DNA from: Plantactinospora mayteni
GTDB lineage: Bacteria; Actinomycetota; Actinomycetes; Mycobacteriales; Micromonosporaceae
Direction of reading: 5' to 3'
Length of the DNA stretch: 64,000 nt
Assembly (NCBI RefSeq): GCF_016862935.1
Contig: NZ_BONX01000050.1
Coordinates: 1 to 64,000, forward strand
The first letter of the stretch is position 1. Each line of letters opens with the position of its first letter. Below are positions 43,501-53,400 of the stretch, piece after piece. Under the pieces are notes generated by a model, which was given only the letters and a program-made list of their open reading frames with translations, searched no databases and was not told the DNA's origin. A program made the translations under genes and the position numbers.

Positions 43501-45236
43501 GCGAATGCTCCCGAGCCGAGTGCCGGCTCGCAGATCGTCATCGTGAGGATCTGCTCGGCCGGTGTGTCGTCGGTGAGCCGCTCCTCCAGGGCTTGTCCGA
43601 CGGTGAAGCGGGTCAGCACCTCGGGGGTGTAGTAGGAAGCCGACTGCTGGCGTTCCCGGCCGGCCAGGCGGAACACGAACGTTCCCTGGCGATGCAGCAC
43701 CGGCCGCCGCTCGCCGGTTGCCGGGTCGATGGTCGTCACGAAGTCGGTGGCGGCGATGCCGTCGGCTCGATCGACCGGCACCACCCAGGAGCCCTTCGAC
43801 CCGTCCCCGTTCTTCGCCACCTCGTACAGGTCGGTGTCGGCGAAGAAACCGGTGTAGGACATCAGGCCCTCGTAGACCGCGCCGAGCTGGTTGATGCCCA
43901 GTTCGGCGTACGAGATGAAGCCCCGATCCCTACCGCGTTGTTCCTTGCTGAGCAGCAGGTGCGCCAGCACCTGCTGGACGGCGACGTTGCCCAGGCCCAC
44001 CTCGTCGATGTGGGCGGTGGCCTCGGGTCGGAACAGGTCGGCGCGCAGCGGGTTGAAGATCAGCCCGGCGGCGGACGTGTCGCTCTCCTCGGCGACGGCC
44101 GGGGTGTGGCCCTTGTCGACCAGGCGGAACAGTACGCCGAGCGACTCGTAGAGGTGGGTGCCGGCGCGGGCCCGGGGTGTGGCCAGCTCGACCTGCACCA
44201 GCTCACGCAGCCGGTCGAGGCTGTATCCCTGGTCGTACTCGGGTGCGCCGACCGGGAGGACGCCCAGCTCCGGCGACGCCTCGGCGTAGAGCAGGAACAG
44301 GATCCGGTAGAGGAAGCGCAGCGACTGCCGGGCCAGTGGTTGCGCCTCGGATTTCGGCAGCGGCGGCAACCCTTGGGCGCGGCGGCGGGTGACGACCTCG
44401 TTGGCGACGATCTCGATGGAGAGACGTACGCCGTCGCGTAAGTCCTGGGAGACGCCGACGGTGTGCTTGACCGACGCCTCCAGCACGCCGTGCCACCACA
44501 GCTTGCCGTCCGCGTCCGGGGCGATCGACTCGGCGCAGAGGCAGGCCAGCGCCCGGTCGATCTCTCCGCCCTTCCTGGTGTCGTTGCGTTCGCAGACCGA
44601 TTGCAGATCGACGGCGAGGTAGCGGCCCTCGGCCCAGCGTTCACGTTCGGCGAGCAGCGCCCACCGGCCGGCCAGCACCAGCGCCAGCTCGGGTGCGTCG
44701 TCGGCGACGAAGAGCGCGGAGAGCAGTCGGGCCGCGCTCTTGATCTCCTCGCCATCTTCGGTGAGCTGAACCGCCTCCCCGAGCGTGACCGCGTCCCGGG
44801 CGAGTAGTTCCTCGATCGCGGCCACCGGAAGGGCGGCGAGCACGACCAGCGGTGCCGGGCCCGATGCGCCGACTGAGGAAACCCGGCTGAGCGGCCCGGA
44901 TTCGGAGACGATCAGGCCCGGCGCGTCGAGACCGAGGACATCGCGTACCACGCGGAGCACCTGTCCCGGCACCTCGTGTGCGGTTCGGCTTCCGGCCTGC
45001 TCGGTGGCCGACGCCGGGTCGAACAGTTCGGAGAGGGTGGCCAGGTCGATTTCCAACTTCCGGCGGGCCGCCAGGAATCGGGATCGCGGTGTCGACCGTC
45101 CGGCGTCCTCCTCGGCATCCCATCCGGCGCGGCGTTCCAGGATCTTCGCCCGGAACGACTCCTTGGTGGCGTCGGTGGTGAAGTAGTGCTCGGAGATCCA
45201 GCCTTCGCCGACGAGGATCGCGTCCGACCTGCTCAC
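40533..45236 (-). CDS. drmMI: DrmMI-type N6-adenine DNA methyltransferase
   Basis: 1567 aa; the GTG at 45236 overlaps the DrmD stop (GTGA). A longer frame to 45395 only overlaps drmD. N-terminal ~500 residues are helical; the methylase core has SASYYTPEVL, SAM motif I ICEPALGSGAFAIEA (about 566) and catalytic motif IV VGNPPWVRP (about 950). The C-terminal ~500 residues should hold target recognition. In class 1 DISARM, DrmMI methylates host DNA so that self is spared. The C-terminal third at about 41000-42130 has visibly lower GC and more A/T-ending codons than the rest, which suggests a swapped recognition region. PglX-like function is the main alternative. Confidence 0.82.
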   Translation of the reverse strand: MSRSDAILVGEGWISEHYFTTDATKESFRAKILERRAGWDAEEDAGRSTPRSRFLAARRKLEIDLATLSELFDPASATEQAGSRTAHEVPGQVLRVVRDVLGLDAPGLIVSESGPLSRVSSVGASGPAPLVVLAALPVAAIEELLARDAVTLGEAVQLTEDGEEIKSAARLLSALFVADDAPELALVLAGRWALLAERERWAEGRYLAVDLQSVCERNDTRKGGEIDRALACLCAESIAPDADGKLWWHGVLEASVKHTVGVSQDLRDGVRLSIEIVANEVVTRRRAQGLPPLPKSEAQPLARQSLRFLYRILFLLYAEASPELGVLPVGAPEYDQGYSLDRLRELVQVELATPRARAGTHLYESLGVLFRLVDKGHTPAVAEESDTSAAGLIFNPLRADLFRPEATAHIDEVGLGNVAVQQVLAHLLLSKEQRGRDRGFISYAELGINQLGAVYEGLMSYTGFFADTDLYEVAKNGDGSKGSWVVPVDRADGIAATDFVTTIDPATGERRPVLHRQGTFVFRLAGRERQQSASYYTPEVLTRFTVGQALEERLTDDTPAEQILTMTICEPALGSGAFAIEAVRQLADEYLKRRQKELEQRIDPDEYPKRLQEVKAYLALHNVYGVDLNETAIELAEISLWLDTMVEGLSAPWFGLHLRRGNSLIGARRAVYRRSQVTDKSWLGEVPQEVPLTRLVEDIEAGRTATDGIHHFLLPADGWGSAADAKEAAALAPEAGKRLKDWRRTVKAKPTKQQVDALVELAHRVETLWQIAHRRLTIAEREIRRAIPVWGAKDIPVGGAVQREQIEQALADPNGAYRRLRRAMDAWTALWFWPLTAELTTVDGVRVQPPSLSDWIAGLQALLGRAHDLRPEKTKVKASTAQLSSTTDWEELNQAEQIDLGFAHAGLVSDVLRNHPWMTVCERVAARQGFFHWNLDFVTVFARGGFDLQVGNPPWVRPRSDVDALLAEGDPWWQLALKPTQAQVAAKRATTLALPGMTEFVIDGTTDVLSTAAFVGAPAQYPHLVGLQPDLYRCFIEVMWRHGSARGKIGMIHLNSHFVDEGAGPLRSELYLRLRRNWHFINELSLFEIGHQKHFGVSVHGSQQSAPRFLHASWLYHPETVVRSLAHDGSGLEPGLKDDDGNFDVRPHVSRITLVTDETLRAWHATMETAELPFRQTRMVYAVNRSSAAVLEKLSRASRIGDLGLRFSAGWHEKNDRTKGYFESEWAVPASWDDVILQGPHLFVATPLYKNPNPTIRNKQDWSATDFEQLPADAIPATAYQPIGDRYDYDCAYTDWGDEDHPNPARDHYRIAWRDMAANQGERTFIPALIPPGPAHVHTVRSAALPSAPQRLAQVLGFFTSLSHDFSVRVAPKSTISPGTANRLAFTDSPLSPDLTIRTLRLNCATTAYADFWQLCYLDEFVRDTWAGGLEHRRRVPLGDVGPEWTPETPLRIAADRRQALIEIDALVALMLGLTADELCSIYRTQFAVLRGYDRNVYYYDVNGRLVPNSVLSVWRKKGDRITADERTATNQAGYTYTYELPFVTLDREADMRQAHAVFEQRLRERQ

Positions 45237-48127
45237 TGGAGTTCCCCCTCGGTGTCGGGCACGACCACCAGTAGCGGGCGCACCAGTTGCCGGGCCGGTG
45301 CCATCGACTCGGTCAGTTTCCGTTCCTCGGCGATGCGTTCCCGACTTGCTGCGGCGTCGCTGCGCCGGATCAGGACCGCCGTCTCTCCGTCCCATGCGTC
45401 GAGCTTGCGGCGCCAGGCGTCGACGCGTTGCTGGGCGTCCCGTCTCGCCGCCTCGAAGACGGTCTTCTCCAGGTAGGCGGCAGCCTCATGGACCGCTGGC
45501 CGGATCAAGGGCTGAAGGTGATCGGTCGTGGCGAGGGCACCCGGGTTGGCCCGGGGCGTGGTCCAGCCGAGCGCCTGCAGCGCGTCGCGGATGGAGTCGT
45601 GCGGGGTCACCAGCGCGAACGACGGGTCGTCGGGAATGGGGAACTGAGCGGTCAGCCATGCGGTGGAGACCACTTGTCCGCGCTTGTTGGTCAAGGTGCC
45701 GAGCAGCAGCACCGTCGACGACTCCACCTCGCCGCAGACCGCGAACACCTCGTTGCGGCCGAGCGCCGCCAACGCTCGGTCGGCGGCCCAGTCGAGCACC
45801 GGGTGCAGCGGGCTCAGGTAGTGTGCGTCTGGCCAACTCGTACCCTTGTCGTCGCGCAGCGCGGCGGCCAACCTGTCCTTGCCCCGGGCGGCGGTGGTGG
45901 CGAGCACCAGACGCTCGGTCACCTTGCGGTCAGCGAGATAGCTCTGCGGCAGTACCTCCAGCCGTTGCACCAGATCGGGCGGCGGGGTCAGCTCGACGGT
46001 GCCGAACGCCTCGTCCCGGCGCCACCCGACTCCGCCGCGAGCCGGTGTCGCCGTCGGATCGATGAAGGCTTCCCGCAGCGCCTCCTCGAGGTAGGAGACT
46101 TCGTCGTCGTACAGGCCGGCTCCGGCCTCCGGTACGACCTCCGGGGCCGCAGCCGGCTCGTCGACCTGCCCTGGCGTGTCGAAGAGTTGTGCGAAGATCG
46201 CGGCGACGTCGTTACCGGCGGCGACCTCGGTGACCGGCCGCAGGACGTCGTCGAGCTGTTTGACGCCGGCGAGCACCGCCCGGATCTCCTCCTCTTCGCC
46301 CTTGACGTCGTAGCGGCCCATCAGCGATGCCACGTCGCCGAGGGCGGCATGGGCCTCGTCCTCTTTCTCGATCAGCTTGGCCAGCACCCGGACGTCGCCG
46401 GCGAATCGTTCGCTGGCCGGGTCGAGCAGCAGGGCGGTGATCTGCGGCGGGTGTTTCTGGCCGTAGCGGTCGATGCGGCCGTTGCGTTGTTCGATGCGGA
46501 TCAGGCTCCACGGGATGTCGTAATGGATCAGCTCGTGGCACTGGGCGTGCAGGTTGACACCCTCGGAGGCCACGTCACCGGTGACCAGCACGCGTACCGC
46601 CGACTGCTCCTGCTTGAAGCGCTCGACGAGTTCCTGCTGCTCGGGGTCGGTGAGGCCGCCGTGCATCAGCTCGACCGCGTCGGCCGGCAGGCCGAGGTCG
46701 CCCGGCAGGCTGCGGTGCAGCCAGTACAGCGTTTCAAGGCGCTCGGCGAAGATGACTGCCCGGGTGGCGGAGCCCGCCCCGACGCCGATCTCCTTCAGGT
46801 ACGCCACCAGCCGGGTGTATTTGGCCGCCTGCGTACGCATGGTGCGCTCGTTGAGGATGGCGAGGTGGCGCAGTGCCCTCAGCTCTGCCTCGGCCCGATC
46901 GAAGGGCACCTTGGTGTCCTTGGCGACCCGTTCGATGCGTCCGTCGATCGTCTCCTGCAACGCCGCCGGTGACGACAGGAACGCCTTCGCCAAGGTCCAG
47001 GGGAAGAACGTCCCGCGTGCGCCCGAGTACGGACTCCCGCCGGTGCCCGGCCACAGCCAGGTGTGCTCCAGTTCGCTGGCGACCGCGTTTTCTTCTGGGG
47101 TGGCCGGTATCAGGATGTTGTTCGGTTCGCGTCGTTCGGCCCAGTCGGCGCCGACGGCGCTCGCGACCTCCGGGCTGTGCCGGTGGCGTCGCACGACGAG
47201 CCGCCGGATCTCGTCCCGGTCCAGTTCACCGCTCGGCGGGACGGCGACCGGGTCGAGCATACGGATCAACTCGGCGAAGGAGTCGGCCTTGCCGTTGTGC
47301 GGGGTGGCGGAGGCCAGGATCAGCGCTTCCGTGGTGCGGGCCAGCAGCCGCGCGAGGCGGTTGTTGAGCGTCTCGGCGTTCGACAGGTTGTGCGACTCGT
47401 CGATGACAACCGCGTCCCAGCGCTGTTTGCGCAGGCTGGCCACGTAGCGATCCGATTTCAGGGTGTCGATCGAGATGATCGCCCGGCGGTAGTAGGTGAA
47501 CGGGTTGCGGGTGGCAGGCAGTTTTTGCCGGACTCGCTGGATACCGGCGGTGTCCAGGCGTACGAACGGCAGGGCGAACCGCGTCCACAGCTCCTGCTGC
47601 ATCTGCTCCAGTACGTGGCGTGGGGTCACCACGAGGATGCGGTCACCTCGCCCGCGGCGGACCAGCTCGGACAGGATCATGCCGATTTCCAGGGTCTTGC
47701 CGAGGCCGACCGCATCGGCGAGGAGAATGCGCGGTCGTAAGTTCTGTGGATCCAGGGCCTTGCGGACCGCCACCTGCTGATAGCCGAGCGCATCGGCGAG
47801 GCCGCGAGTGGCCACCGACAGCGACTGATCGGCGAGCGGAACGGCGGTCTTGCGCAGGGTGGACTCCAGCCAGAGTCGGGCGGTGCGGTATCGGGGACTG
47901 GCGTCCGCGACGACCCGGGCCTCAGCCGGGTCCAGTGGAGTGACGTCGTCGAGGGTGTCGTAGAACGTCGCCGTCGTGTCACGTACCAGCTCGCCGAGAC
48001 CTTGCACATGCACCGCGACACCATCGGTGGTGTCCTCGGTCGCTCGGACCAGCCACTCCTCGTCGCGGATCACCACCATTGCACCGGGGGCGAGCCAACG
48101 GCGGACGTCAGGCTTGGATGTCGTCAC
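45233..48127 (-). CDS. drmD: DISARM SNF2-like helicase DrmD
   Basis: 964 aa. The start is the GTG at 48127, preceded by GGAG 9 bases upstream; the frame is open to 48385 but that part overlaps the vsr gene. Residues about 10-60 form a small beta domain (MVVIRDEEWLVRATEDT). The SNF2 helicase has Walker A LLADAVGLGKTLEIG (about 135-145), DESHNL (about 243), ASATPHNGK, and in the second lobe VTGDVASEGVNLHAQ and RIEQRNGRIDRYGQKHPP. This is the usual architecture of DrmD in class 1 DISARM. It is coupled to drmMI downstream and divergent from vsr. Confidence 0.85.
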   Translation of the reverse strand: MTTSKPDVRRWLAPGAMVVIRDEEWLVRATEDTTDGVAVHVQGLGELVRDTTATFYDTLDDVTPLDPAEARVVADASPRYRTARLWLESTLRKTAVPLADQSLSVATRGLADALGYQQVAVRKALDPQNLRPRILLADAVGLGKTLEIGMILSELVRRGRGDRILVVTPRHVLEQMQQELWTRFALPFVRLDTAGIQRVRQKLPATRNPFTYYRRAIISIDTLKSDRYVASLRKQRWDAVVIDESHNLSNAETLNNRLARLLARTTEALILASATPHNGKADSFAELIRMLDPVAVPPSGELDRDEIRRLVVRRHRHSPEVASAVGADWAERREPNNILIPATPEENAVASELEHTWLWPGTGGSPYSGARGTFFPWTLAKAFLSSPAALQETIDGRIERVAKDTKVPFDRAEAELRALRHLAILNERTMRTQAAKYTRLVAYLKEIGVGAGSATRAVIFAERLETLYWLHRSLPGDLGLPADAVELMHGGLTDPEQQELVERFKQEQSAVRVLVTGDVASEGVNLHAQCHELIHYDIPWSLIRIEQRNGRIDRYGQKHPPQITALLLDPASERFAGDVRVLAKLIEKEDEAHAALGDVASLMGRYDVKGEEEEIRAVLAGVKQLDDVLRPVTEVAAGNDVAAIFAQLFDTPGQVDEPAAAPEVVPEAGAGLYDDEVSYLEEALREAFIDPTATPARGGVGWRRDEAFGTVELTPPPDLVQRLEVLPQSYLADRKVTERLVLATTAARGKDRLAAALRDDKGTSWPDAHYLSPLHPVLDWAADRALAALGRNEVFAVCGEVESSTVLLLGTLTNKRGQVVSTAWLTAQFPIPDDPSFALVTPHDSIRDALQALGWTTPRANPGALATTDHLQPLIRPAVHEAAAYLEKTVFEAARRDAQQRVDAWRRKLDAWDGETAVLIRRSDAAASRERIAEERKLTESMAPARQLVRPLLVVVPDTEGELQ

Positions 48128-48241
48128 AGACCTGATCTCCAATATTTCGACAAAAAGAACACCAAGCAATAAGTCGGTTGTTCTGTCCGGGCAGCCTAAC
48201 CTCTGGACCGCCTCACGGATCTCCCCAGATAGGTTGGAGAG
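48128..48241. promoter_or_regulatory. Divergent promoter between drmD and vsr
   Basis: 114 bp, more AT-rich than its flanks. It carries AGAACA (48156-48161) and TGTTCT (48179-48184), an inverted pair of the half-sites that make up the LexA-type box at 55146-55159, but separated by 17 bases instead of two. The wide spacing does not fit LexA; chance is possible. A separate promoter for drmD-drmMI-helicase is likely here. Confidence 0.45.
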
Positions 48242-48721
48242 ATGGGCCGAAAGTCCACCCCGCCAACACCCCTGAACACCGCAACCTCGGCTCGCCTGAG
48301 TCGGCAGGCCCGCGCCTCGACCAAACCGGAGTTGGCGTTGCGCCGCGAGTTGCATCGGCGCGGGGTACGGTATCGGATCAACCATCCAGGGCTACCCGGA
48401 CGTCCGGACATCGCGCTGACCAGGGCGAAAGTGGCGGTGTTCGTGGATGGCTGTTTCTGGCACCGCTGTCCTGAGCACGGCACGACGCCCCGCAACAACC
48501 GCGACTGGTGGGACGCCAAGCTCGATCGCAACGTCGTCCGGGACCGGGCCAAGGACGCCGCGCTGGCCGAACTGGGGTGGATCGCCGTCCATGTGTGGGA
48601 ACACGAGACGGTGACCGACGCTGCGGAACGCGTGGAGTCGATTTGGCGACAGCGGATCATGTCGAGATCCGGAGGTAGCCGTTTCGCCCGAACAACACGC
48701 CACGGTCCAGGAACCGATTGA
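48242..48721 (+). CDS. vsr: Very short patch repair endonuclease (Vsr)
   Basis: 159 aa. The ATG at 48242 follows GGAGAG closely. Vsr motifs: SRQARASTKPELALRRELH, the catalytic Asp in PGRPDIAL, FVDGCFWHRCPEHGTTP with zinc-binding Cys/His, and NNRDWWDAKLDRN. Vsr nicks 5' of T in T-G mismatches that arise when 5-methylcytosine deaminates, so it normally accompanies a C5-methylase; one lies at 55393. It is the only plus-strand gene within the leftward defence operon, and its last 65 bp overlap the end of drmB. Confidence 0.9.
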   Translation: MGRKSTPPTPLNTATSARLSRQARASTKPELALRRELHRRGVRYRINHPGLPGRPDIALTRAKVAVFVDGCFWHRCPEHGTTPRNNRDWWDAKLDRNVVRDRAKDAALAELGWIAVHVWEHETVTDAAERVESIWRQRIMSRSGGSRFARTTRHGPGTD

Positions 48722-50393
48722 AGAATCGACACGACGGCTCACCCAGGTGCACGCAGGCCGCACAAGCCCCACTTCCGATCCCGCAACCCGGATCCAAGGG
48801 ACAACGGTGCTCCGCGTCGACGAACGCGGTCAACAGGTCGTCGAGGTTCGACTCGAACACCGCCTGCATGCCACCGAGCACGAAGTCACCGCGGGCGGCG
48901 GCGTACAGGAAAAAACCGAGATGATGAGGCACGAGATACTCGCTGAGCGCGTCGCGTTCGATGCCGGAGAAGACGGCGGACTGCCGGATGAGCCGGTGGG
49001 CGTAGGTGTGAATCAGCTTGAGCACGTCGGCGCCGACCGACTCCACCTGTGGGTCGTCGCGTTTGCCGGGAACCGGGGCCGACTCCAGGATGGCGACTCG
49101 CGCTACGACCGGGTCGGTGCACTCCGGCGTCCATCCCGGCAGCCGGTGACCGCGACCGGCCAGCCACGTCGCGACGCGGATCGGGTCGAGCCGGATCAGG
49201 AACGCTTCGGTCTCGGCGAGGTTGCCGTAGAGCCGGTAGCCGCCCCGCTTGCGCCGGAACGGCACCAGCCGGCACTTCGACGGATCGTCCTCGCCCCGCG
49301 TGTAGCCGTACATGGCGTTGAGGATCGGGAACCTGTCGACCAAGTCGAGCCCGTCGATGCCGGCCCGCCGCAGGGCCGGCGGGTACTTCTCCCGGTAGCG
49401 TTTCTCGAGCGGGTCGTCGGGATCCGGCAGGCGCAACGCCGTCGTCGGTGTCCGACTCTCCGCCAACGCCATCGCGATGTCGACGGCCTCCCGTTCGGCC
49501 ACCTCCCGTCGAGCCGCAGGGAGCCGGTCGGCCGGATGATCGCCGGCCTTGGCCAATTGGCCGGCCTGTTCGGCGACCGTCGCCATCTGCTCCGCGATCT
49601 CCACCGGCATCTTGCTGGCGACCAGTTGGGCGACCAGTTCCTCGCGGGTCTGCTTCGCCGTCACGTCGGCGGGCTTGGCCGCTGCCAACCCCTCGACCAC
49701 CCAGATCAGCGCCTTACGCGGGCCCCCAGCGAGTTTCAGGTTCTCCCGGTGCTCGGGCCGCGGTGGGTTGATCAGCACCATGCCGCGCGGCACGTAGACC
49801 ATGCGGGCCTTGTGCACGTTCCACCGCACGGCACCGTCACCGCACACGCACTTCTTGTTGAAACCCAGCCCCTGCATGGTCGGCGTGTCACAGATCGGGC
49901 AAATGAAGCTGATATCCGCGGCCTTGGCGCTCTTCGGCACGACCACCCGCACGTCGTCGTGCTGCGGGCAGCGCCGAATCCACGGCTCGGTGATCGCACC
50001 GCACTCGTGCACGCCGACGAAATGGAGCTGACCCCAGGCCCGCTTGCCACACTTGCAGCGGGCATCCTCGGACTTGCCGATACGCTTGCAGACCCGGCAC
50101 AGCCAGACTCGGGGGTATCGCTCCACCGTCACGCCACGGCGGTCGTCGAGCTCGACGACCTCCACCGGCACCTTGCGCAGCAGATCGCCGGCCATCCCGC
50201 CATCCTTGTCGTTGGCGGTCCACGCACCGATCTCGGTCAACAGACTCCACCGCACCACGTCGGAGTCGATCTCGATCGGGCTCGGGGCCGACCACTCGTC
50301 GACCCGGTAGATGTCACCACGCAGGTCGACCGTCTGCTCCGGCAGGAAGGTACGCAGGATCTGGCTGCCGCTGCGAGAACCCAGCTTCGTCAT
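48657..50393 (-). CDS. drmB: DISARM protein DrmB (DUF1998)
   Basis: 578 aa, ATG start 11 bp after the drmA stop. Two zinc-ribbon-like cysteine sets occur at about residues 93-115 (CRVCKRIGKSEDARCKCG) and 166-187 (CPICDT, then KKCVCG). The C-terminus is a DUF1998 domain: THTYAHRL-type helix KLIHTYAHRLIRQ, LVPHHLGFFLYA, GGMQAVFES and the Cys-rich HRCPLDPGCGIGSGACAAC. DrmB works with DrmA in the core complex that blocks incoming phage DNA. The stop lies inside the 3' end of vsr, in convergent overlap. Confidence 0.85.
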   Translation of the reverse strand: MTKLGSRSGSQILRTFLPEQTVDLRGDIYRVDEWSAPSPIEIDSDVVRWSLLTEIGAWTANDKDGGMAGDLLRKVPVEVVELDDRRGVTVERYPRVWLCRVCKRIGKSEDARCKCGKRAWGQLHFVGVHECGAITEPWIRRCPQHDDVRVVVPKSAKAADISFICPICDTPTMQGLGFNKKCVCGDGAVRWNVHKARMVYVPRGMVLINPPRPEHRENLKLAGGPRKALIWVVEGLAAAKPADVTAKQTREELVAQLVASKMPVEIAEQMATVAEQAGQLAKAGDHPADRLPAARREVAEREAVDIAMALAESRTPTTALRLPDPDDPLEKRYREKYPPALRRAGIDGLDLVDRFPILNAMYGYTRGEDDPSKCRLVPFRRKRGGYRLYGNLAETEAFLIRLDPIRVATWLAGRGHRLPGWTPECTDPVVARVAILESAPVPGKRDDPQVESVGADVLKLIHTYAHRLIRQSAVFSGIERDALSEYLVPHHLGFFLYAAARGDFVLGGMQAVFESNLDDLLTAFVDAEHRCPLDPGCGIGSGACAACVHLGEPSCRFFNRFLDRGVLFGRNGYLRIST

Positions 50394-50404
50394 CTCGTCC
50401 GCCT

Positions 50405-53400
50405 TCAGTCATGAATGGGAGCTTGGGCCTCGACGTCGCGGAGGCTTCTCATGGGGGAGGGGTGGCCGATCTGACTGATGAACTGGGCCTTGGTGGCCGG
50501 GTCCTCAAGGTCGGCGAACCAGTCACGGACCCACTCGACGATCTGCTGCCGGTGCAGGGTGTCCTCCGGCCCGACGAGGCCGAGAATCTCAGCCACGGCC
50601 GACGCCTCGTCATCGGGCGTCAGTTTCGCGTCGCGGACATACTGGCGCAGCTTCGCCGGTGTGCTCAATCGCTGCTTGCTGGCCGGTTCGTGCACCATCA
50701 GAGTGCGGGCCGCGACCATCCCGGGCAGCGTGAGGGCCAGCACCCGCCGGCTGCGGCGCGTGATCGGGATGGCGTCGACGAACCGGTCGCCCTGGCTCAC
50801 GTATTTGTCGAAGTGCCGGAAAGTCTGGGCGTCGCGTTCCCGGCCGATCTTGTGTAGTACGTACACCAGTCCCGGGTGCCGGCGGCCGACGCGGGCGGTG
50901 GTCTGGATGAACTCGGCCGTGGTCAACGGCAGACCCAGCATGACCATCGTGTTGAGCCGGTCGATGTCCACCCCGTGCGACAACATCGAGCTGGCCGCGA
51001 TCACGTGGATGCGATCCTCGAACTTCGCCTCGGGCTTCTCCAGCCGTTCCAGGATGTCGCGAACCTCGTCGAAGTCGGTCTGCCCGGTGAGCTGCTCGAC
51101 GTTGATGCCGTCGACGGTGTTGTTGCTGCCGAGGCTTCGACCGGCGGCCTCGACGTCGTACAGGGTGGAGCCGTACACCACGTTCGTGCCGTAGAGGCTG
51201 AGCAGCTCGTCGACATGTTTCGGATCGATGCCGGCTTCCGTGCAGACGGCCGACGGCTCGTCGATCAGCCTGCGGACGCAGCGCTGCAAGGCATCCAGGG
51301 TCCGGTCGCTGACGTGCTCCAGCGTCACCCCGCGCGGCGCGACCGCGACAAAGCGCCGCAGCTTCTCTGCCTTCCGCACCGTCCAGAAGGACTCGCCGGA
51401 GCGGGGGCCTTGCTGTGGGAAGACCCGGCCTTCGCGCTGGTAGAGGACCTTGACCTGGTGGGAGTAGCCGGTGAGGGTCGCGCTGCTGGCGACGATCTTG
51501 GCGTGGCTACCGGTCAGCTCGTTCTGCAGGTAGTCGAGCAGGCTTTCGTAGTGCGAGTCGACGGCACCCAGACTGTCGCGGAGCAGATGCAACTCGTCCT
51601 GCAACCGCAGCGACGGCGCGAACCGCTCCGCCGGCATCGGCAGAGGGTTGAGGGTGCCCTGGCAGTCGGGCACCAGGCAGCCGTTGGGCGTCTTCGACCT
51701 GGTCGCGTAGGTGAAACCGTGCCACTCGACCGAGCACAGCTTCTGCGGCGGCCCGACGAGACCGCGCATCGCTTGCTGCAGGCCGATCGACGCGGCCTTG
51801 TCCAGCGTCCCCACTACGACGGTCGGGAGGAAGCGGAAGATCTCCTGGTCGACGATGTACACCGGCAACGCACCCCGCTTCCAGGGGCATTGCTTGTTGG
51901 CGCAGTGATGCTCCAGCTTCCACCGCTGCCGGTCGAACTTCATCCGCAGGTTCTCGTCGCGGCAGAACGGGCAATGCAGCAGCACCCGGTACTTGTCAGG
52001 CATGCCCGGGCTGTCCGGGTCGATCTCGTTCTCTTCCGGCTTGGGCACGATCTTGTTGGGCGTACCAGCCTTGCCGACCAGGAAACCGAGGCTGAACGGA
52101 GCACCCTTGACGTTCGCCTCCTGACGGACCAGCTCAGCGCCGGCGAGCGCATCGGCGAAACGCTGCGTCTGCTGCAAGCTCAGCAGCCGGAGGGGAAACC
52201 GGGACCAGGCCGTCACGCCGGTACGCTTGCCTGTCAGCCGATCGAAGAAGGCCGTCGTCAACAACAGCCCCAGGTAGGTTTCCGTCTTGCCGCCACCGGT
52301 GGCGAACCAGACGGTGTCGACGATCTTCGCATCATCGGCGGGGTCGGCGAGGAAGCGGATGGCGGACAGCAAGAAGCCAACCTGGAACGGTCGCCAGGCG
52401 TCATAGCCGCGTCCCTTCGCGCTCAGCCCGATCGCCCGGTTCATCAGCTGGAACGACAGGCGGATCTCCCCATTGGTCTGCAGAAGCTCCAGCCCGGTCC
52501 GCAGCCGGCCGAGTTCGGCGAACACCTCGGCTGCCGCCTTGTCCGCCTCGGCACGCATCCCCGATGTCCAGCCCTCGGCCACCTCCCTGGCCGCCAACGC
52601 CGGCTCCGACCAGTGGGTGTGGTCGTACTCTTCGAGCGCCTTGACCAGCGCGGCGAGTTCCGGCATCGGGTCGGCGGCGAGCCGCTCGAACGACAGCGTC
52701 GGCTCCGGCCGGCTGCTGTTCCAATATCCGGGGCGGACGGTCTGCACCGTGATGGTGTCGGAGCTGCGGAACACCCCGGGTGCTGGCACCTCGACACCGA
52801 CGTTGATGCCATACGCCGGAACGTCGCGGTCGTAGCGGAAGCTGTCCGGCAGGGCCTCCAACTGAAACGGGGTGGTGGCGAGCCCCGAGACCTCCAGCTG
52901 CGTTTCGTAGAGGTGCGAGTCGGTCACACCGCCGCGCGACTTCTCCGGGCTGGTGTTTACCAGCTGTACGACAAGCTCGGTGTCCCGGTGCCAATCCTCC
53001 ACGTCGACCCGAACCTCAGCGGTCAGGCCCGGCGCACCGACCGCGGCGAGGGCATCTCGTAGCTGCTTCGCGCCGAAGATTCCACCATCGGCGCCGACCA
53101 CGACGGAGATCTTTTCCTCGACGAGACCGGTACGCCACCAGCGCCGGTCCGGGTCCGGACCATCCTTGGGGTCCTTGACCCAGGCGCGGGCCCGCACCGT
53201 CACCGTCATCGACCACGGCGGGGCCTGGGCCGGACGGAACCGGATGCCGATTGCGCACGGGTCGAGCCGCTCCGCGCGGTCGTCGCTGGTGCCCTTCCGC
53301 ACCTCGTCCTCGCAGGCGAGCCGCCCCAGCCAAAAGGTCCCCGAGGGATCCACTTCCAGTCGATCCAGGCCGTCGCCTCGACCTGCTGCGACCACCCGCC

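Noticed and set aside
45287-46972. Plus-strand 561-aa frame opposite drmD
   Set aside because: Antisense shadow of an SNF2 helicase with all motifs intact.
48156-48184. Second LexA box between drmD and vsr
   Set aside because: AGAACA and TGTTCT half-sites are 17 bases apart, while LexA boxes need the GAAC-N4-GTTC spacing.
48747-50414. Plus-strand 555-aa frame opposite drmB
   Set aside because: Antisense shadow of DrmB; the minus-strand product has zinc ribbons and DUF1998.
50876-53062. Plus-strand 728-aa frame opposite drmA
   Set aside because: Antisense shadow of DrmA; no recognisable domain, and the composition is typical of a reverse-frame artefact.
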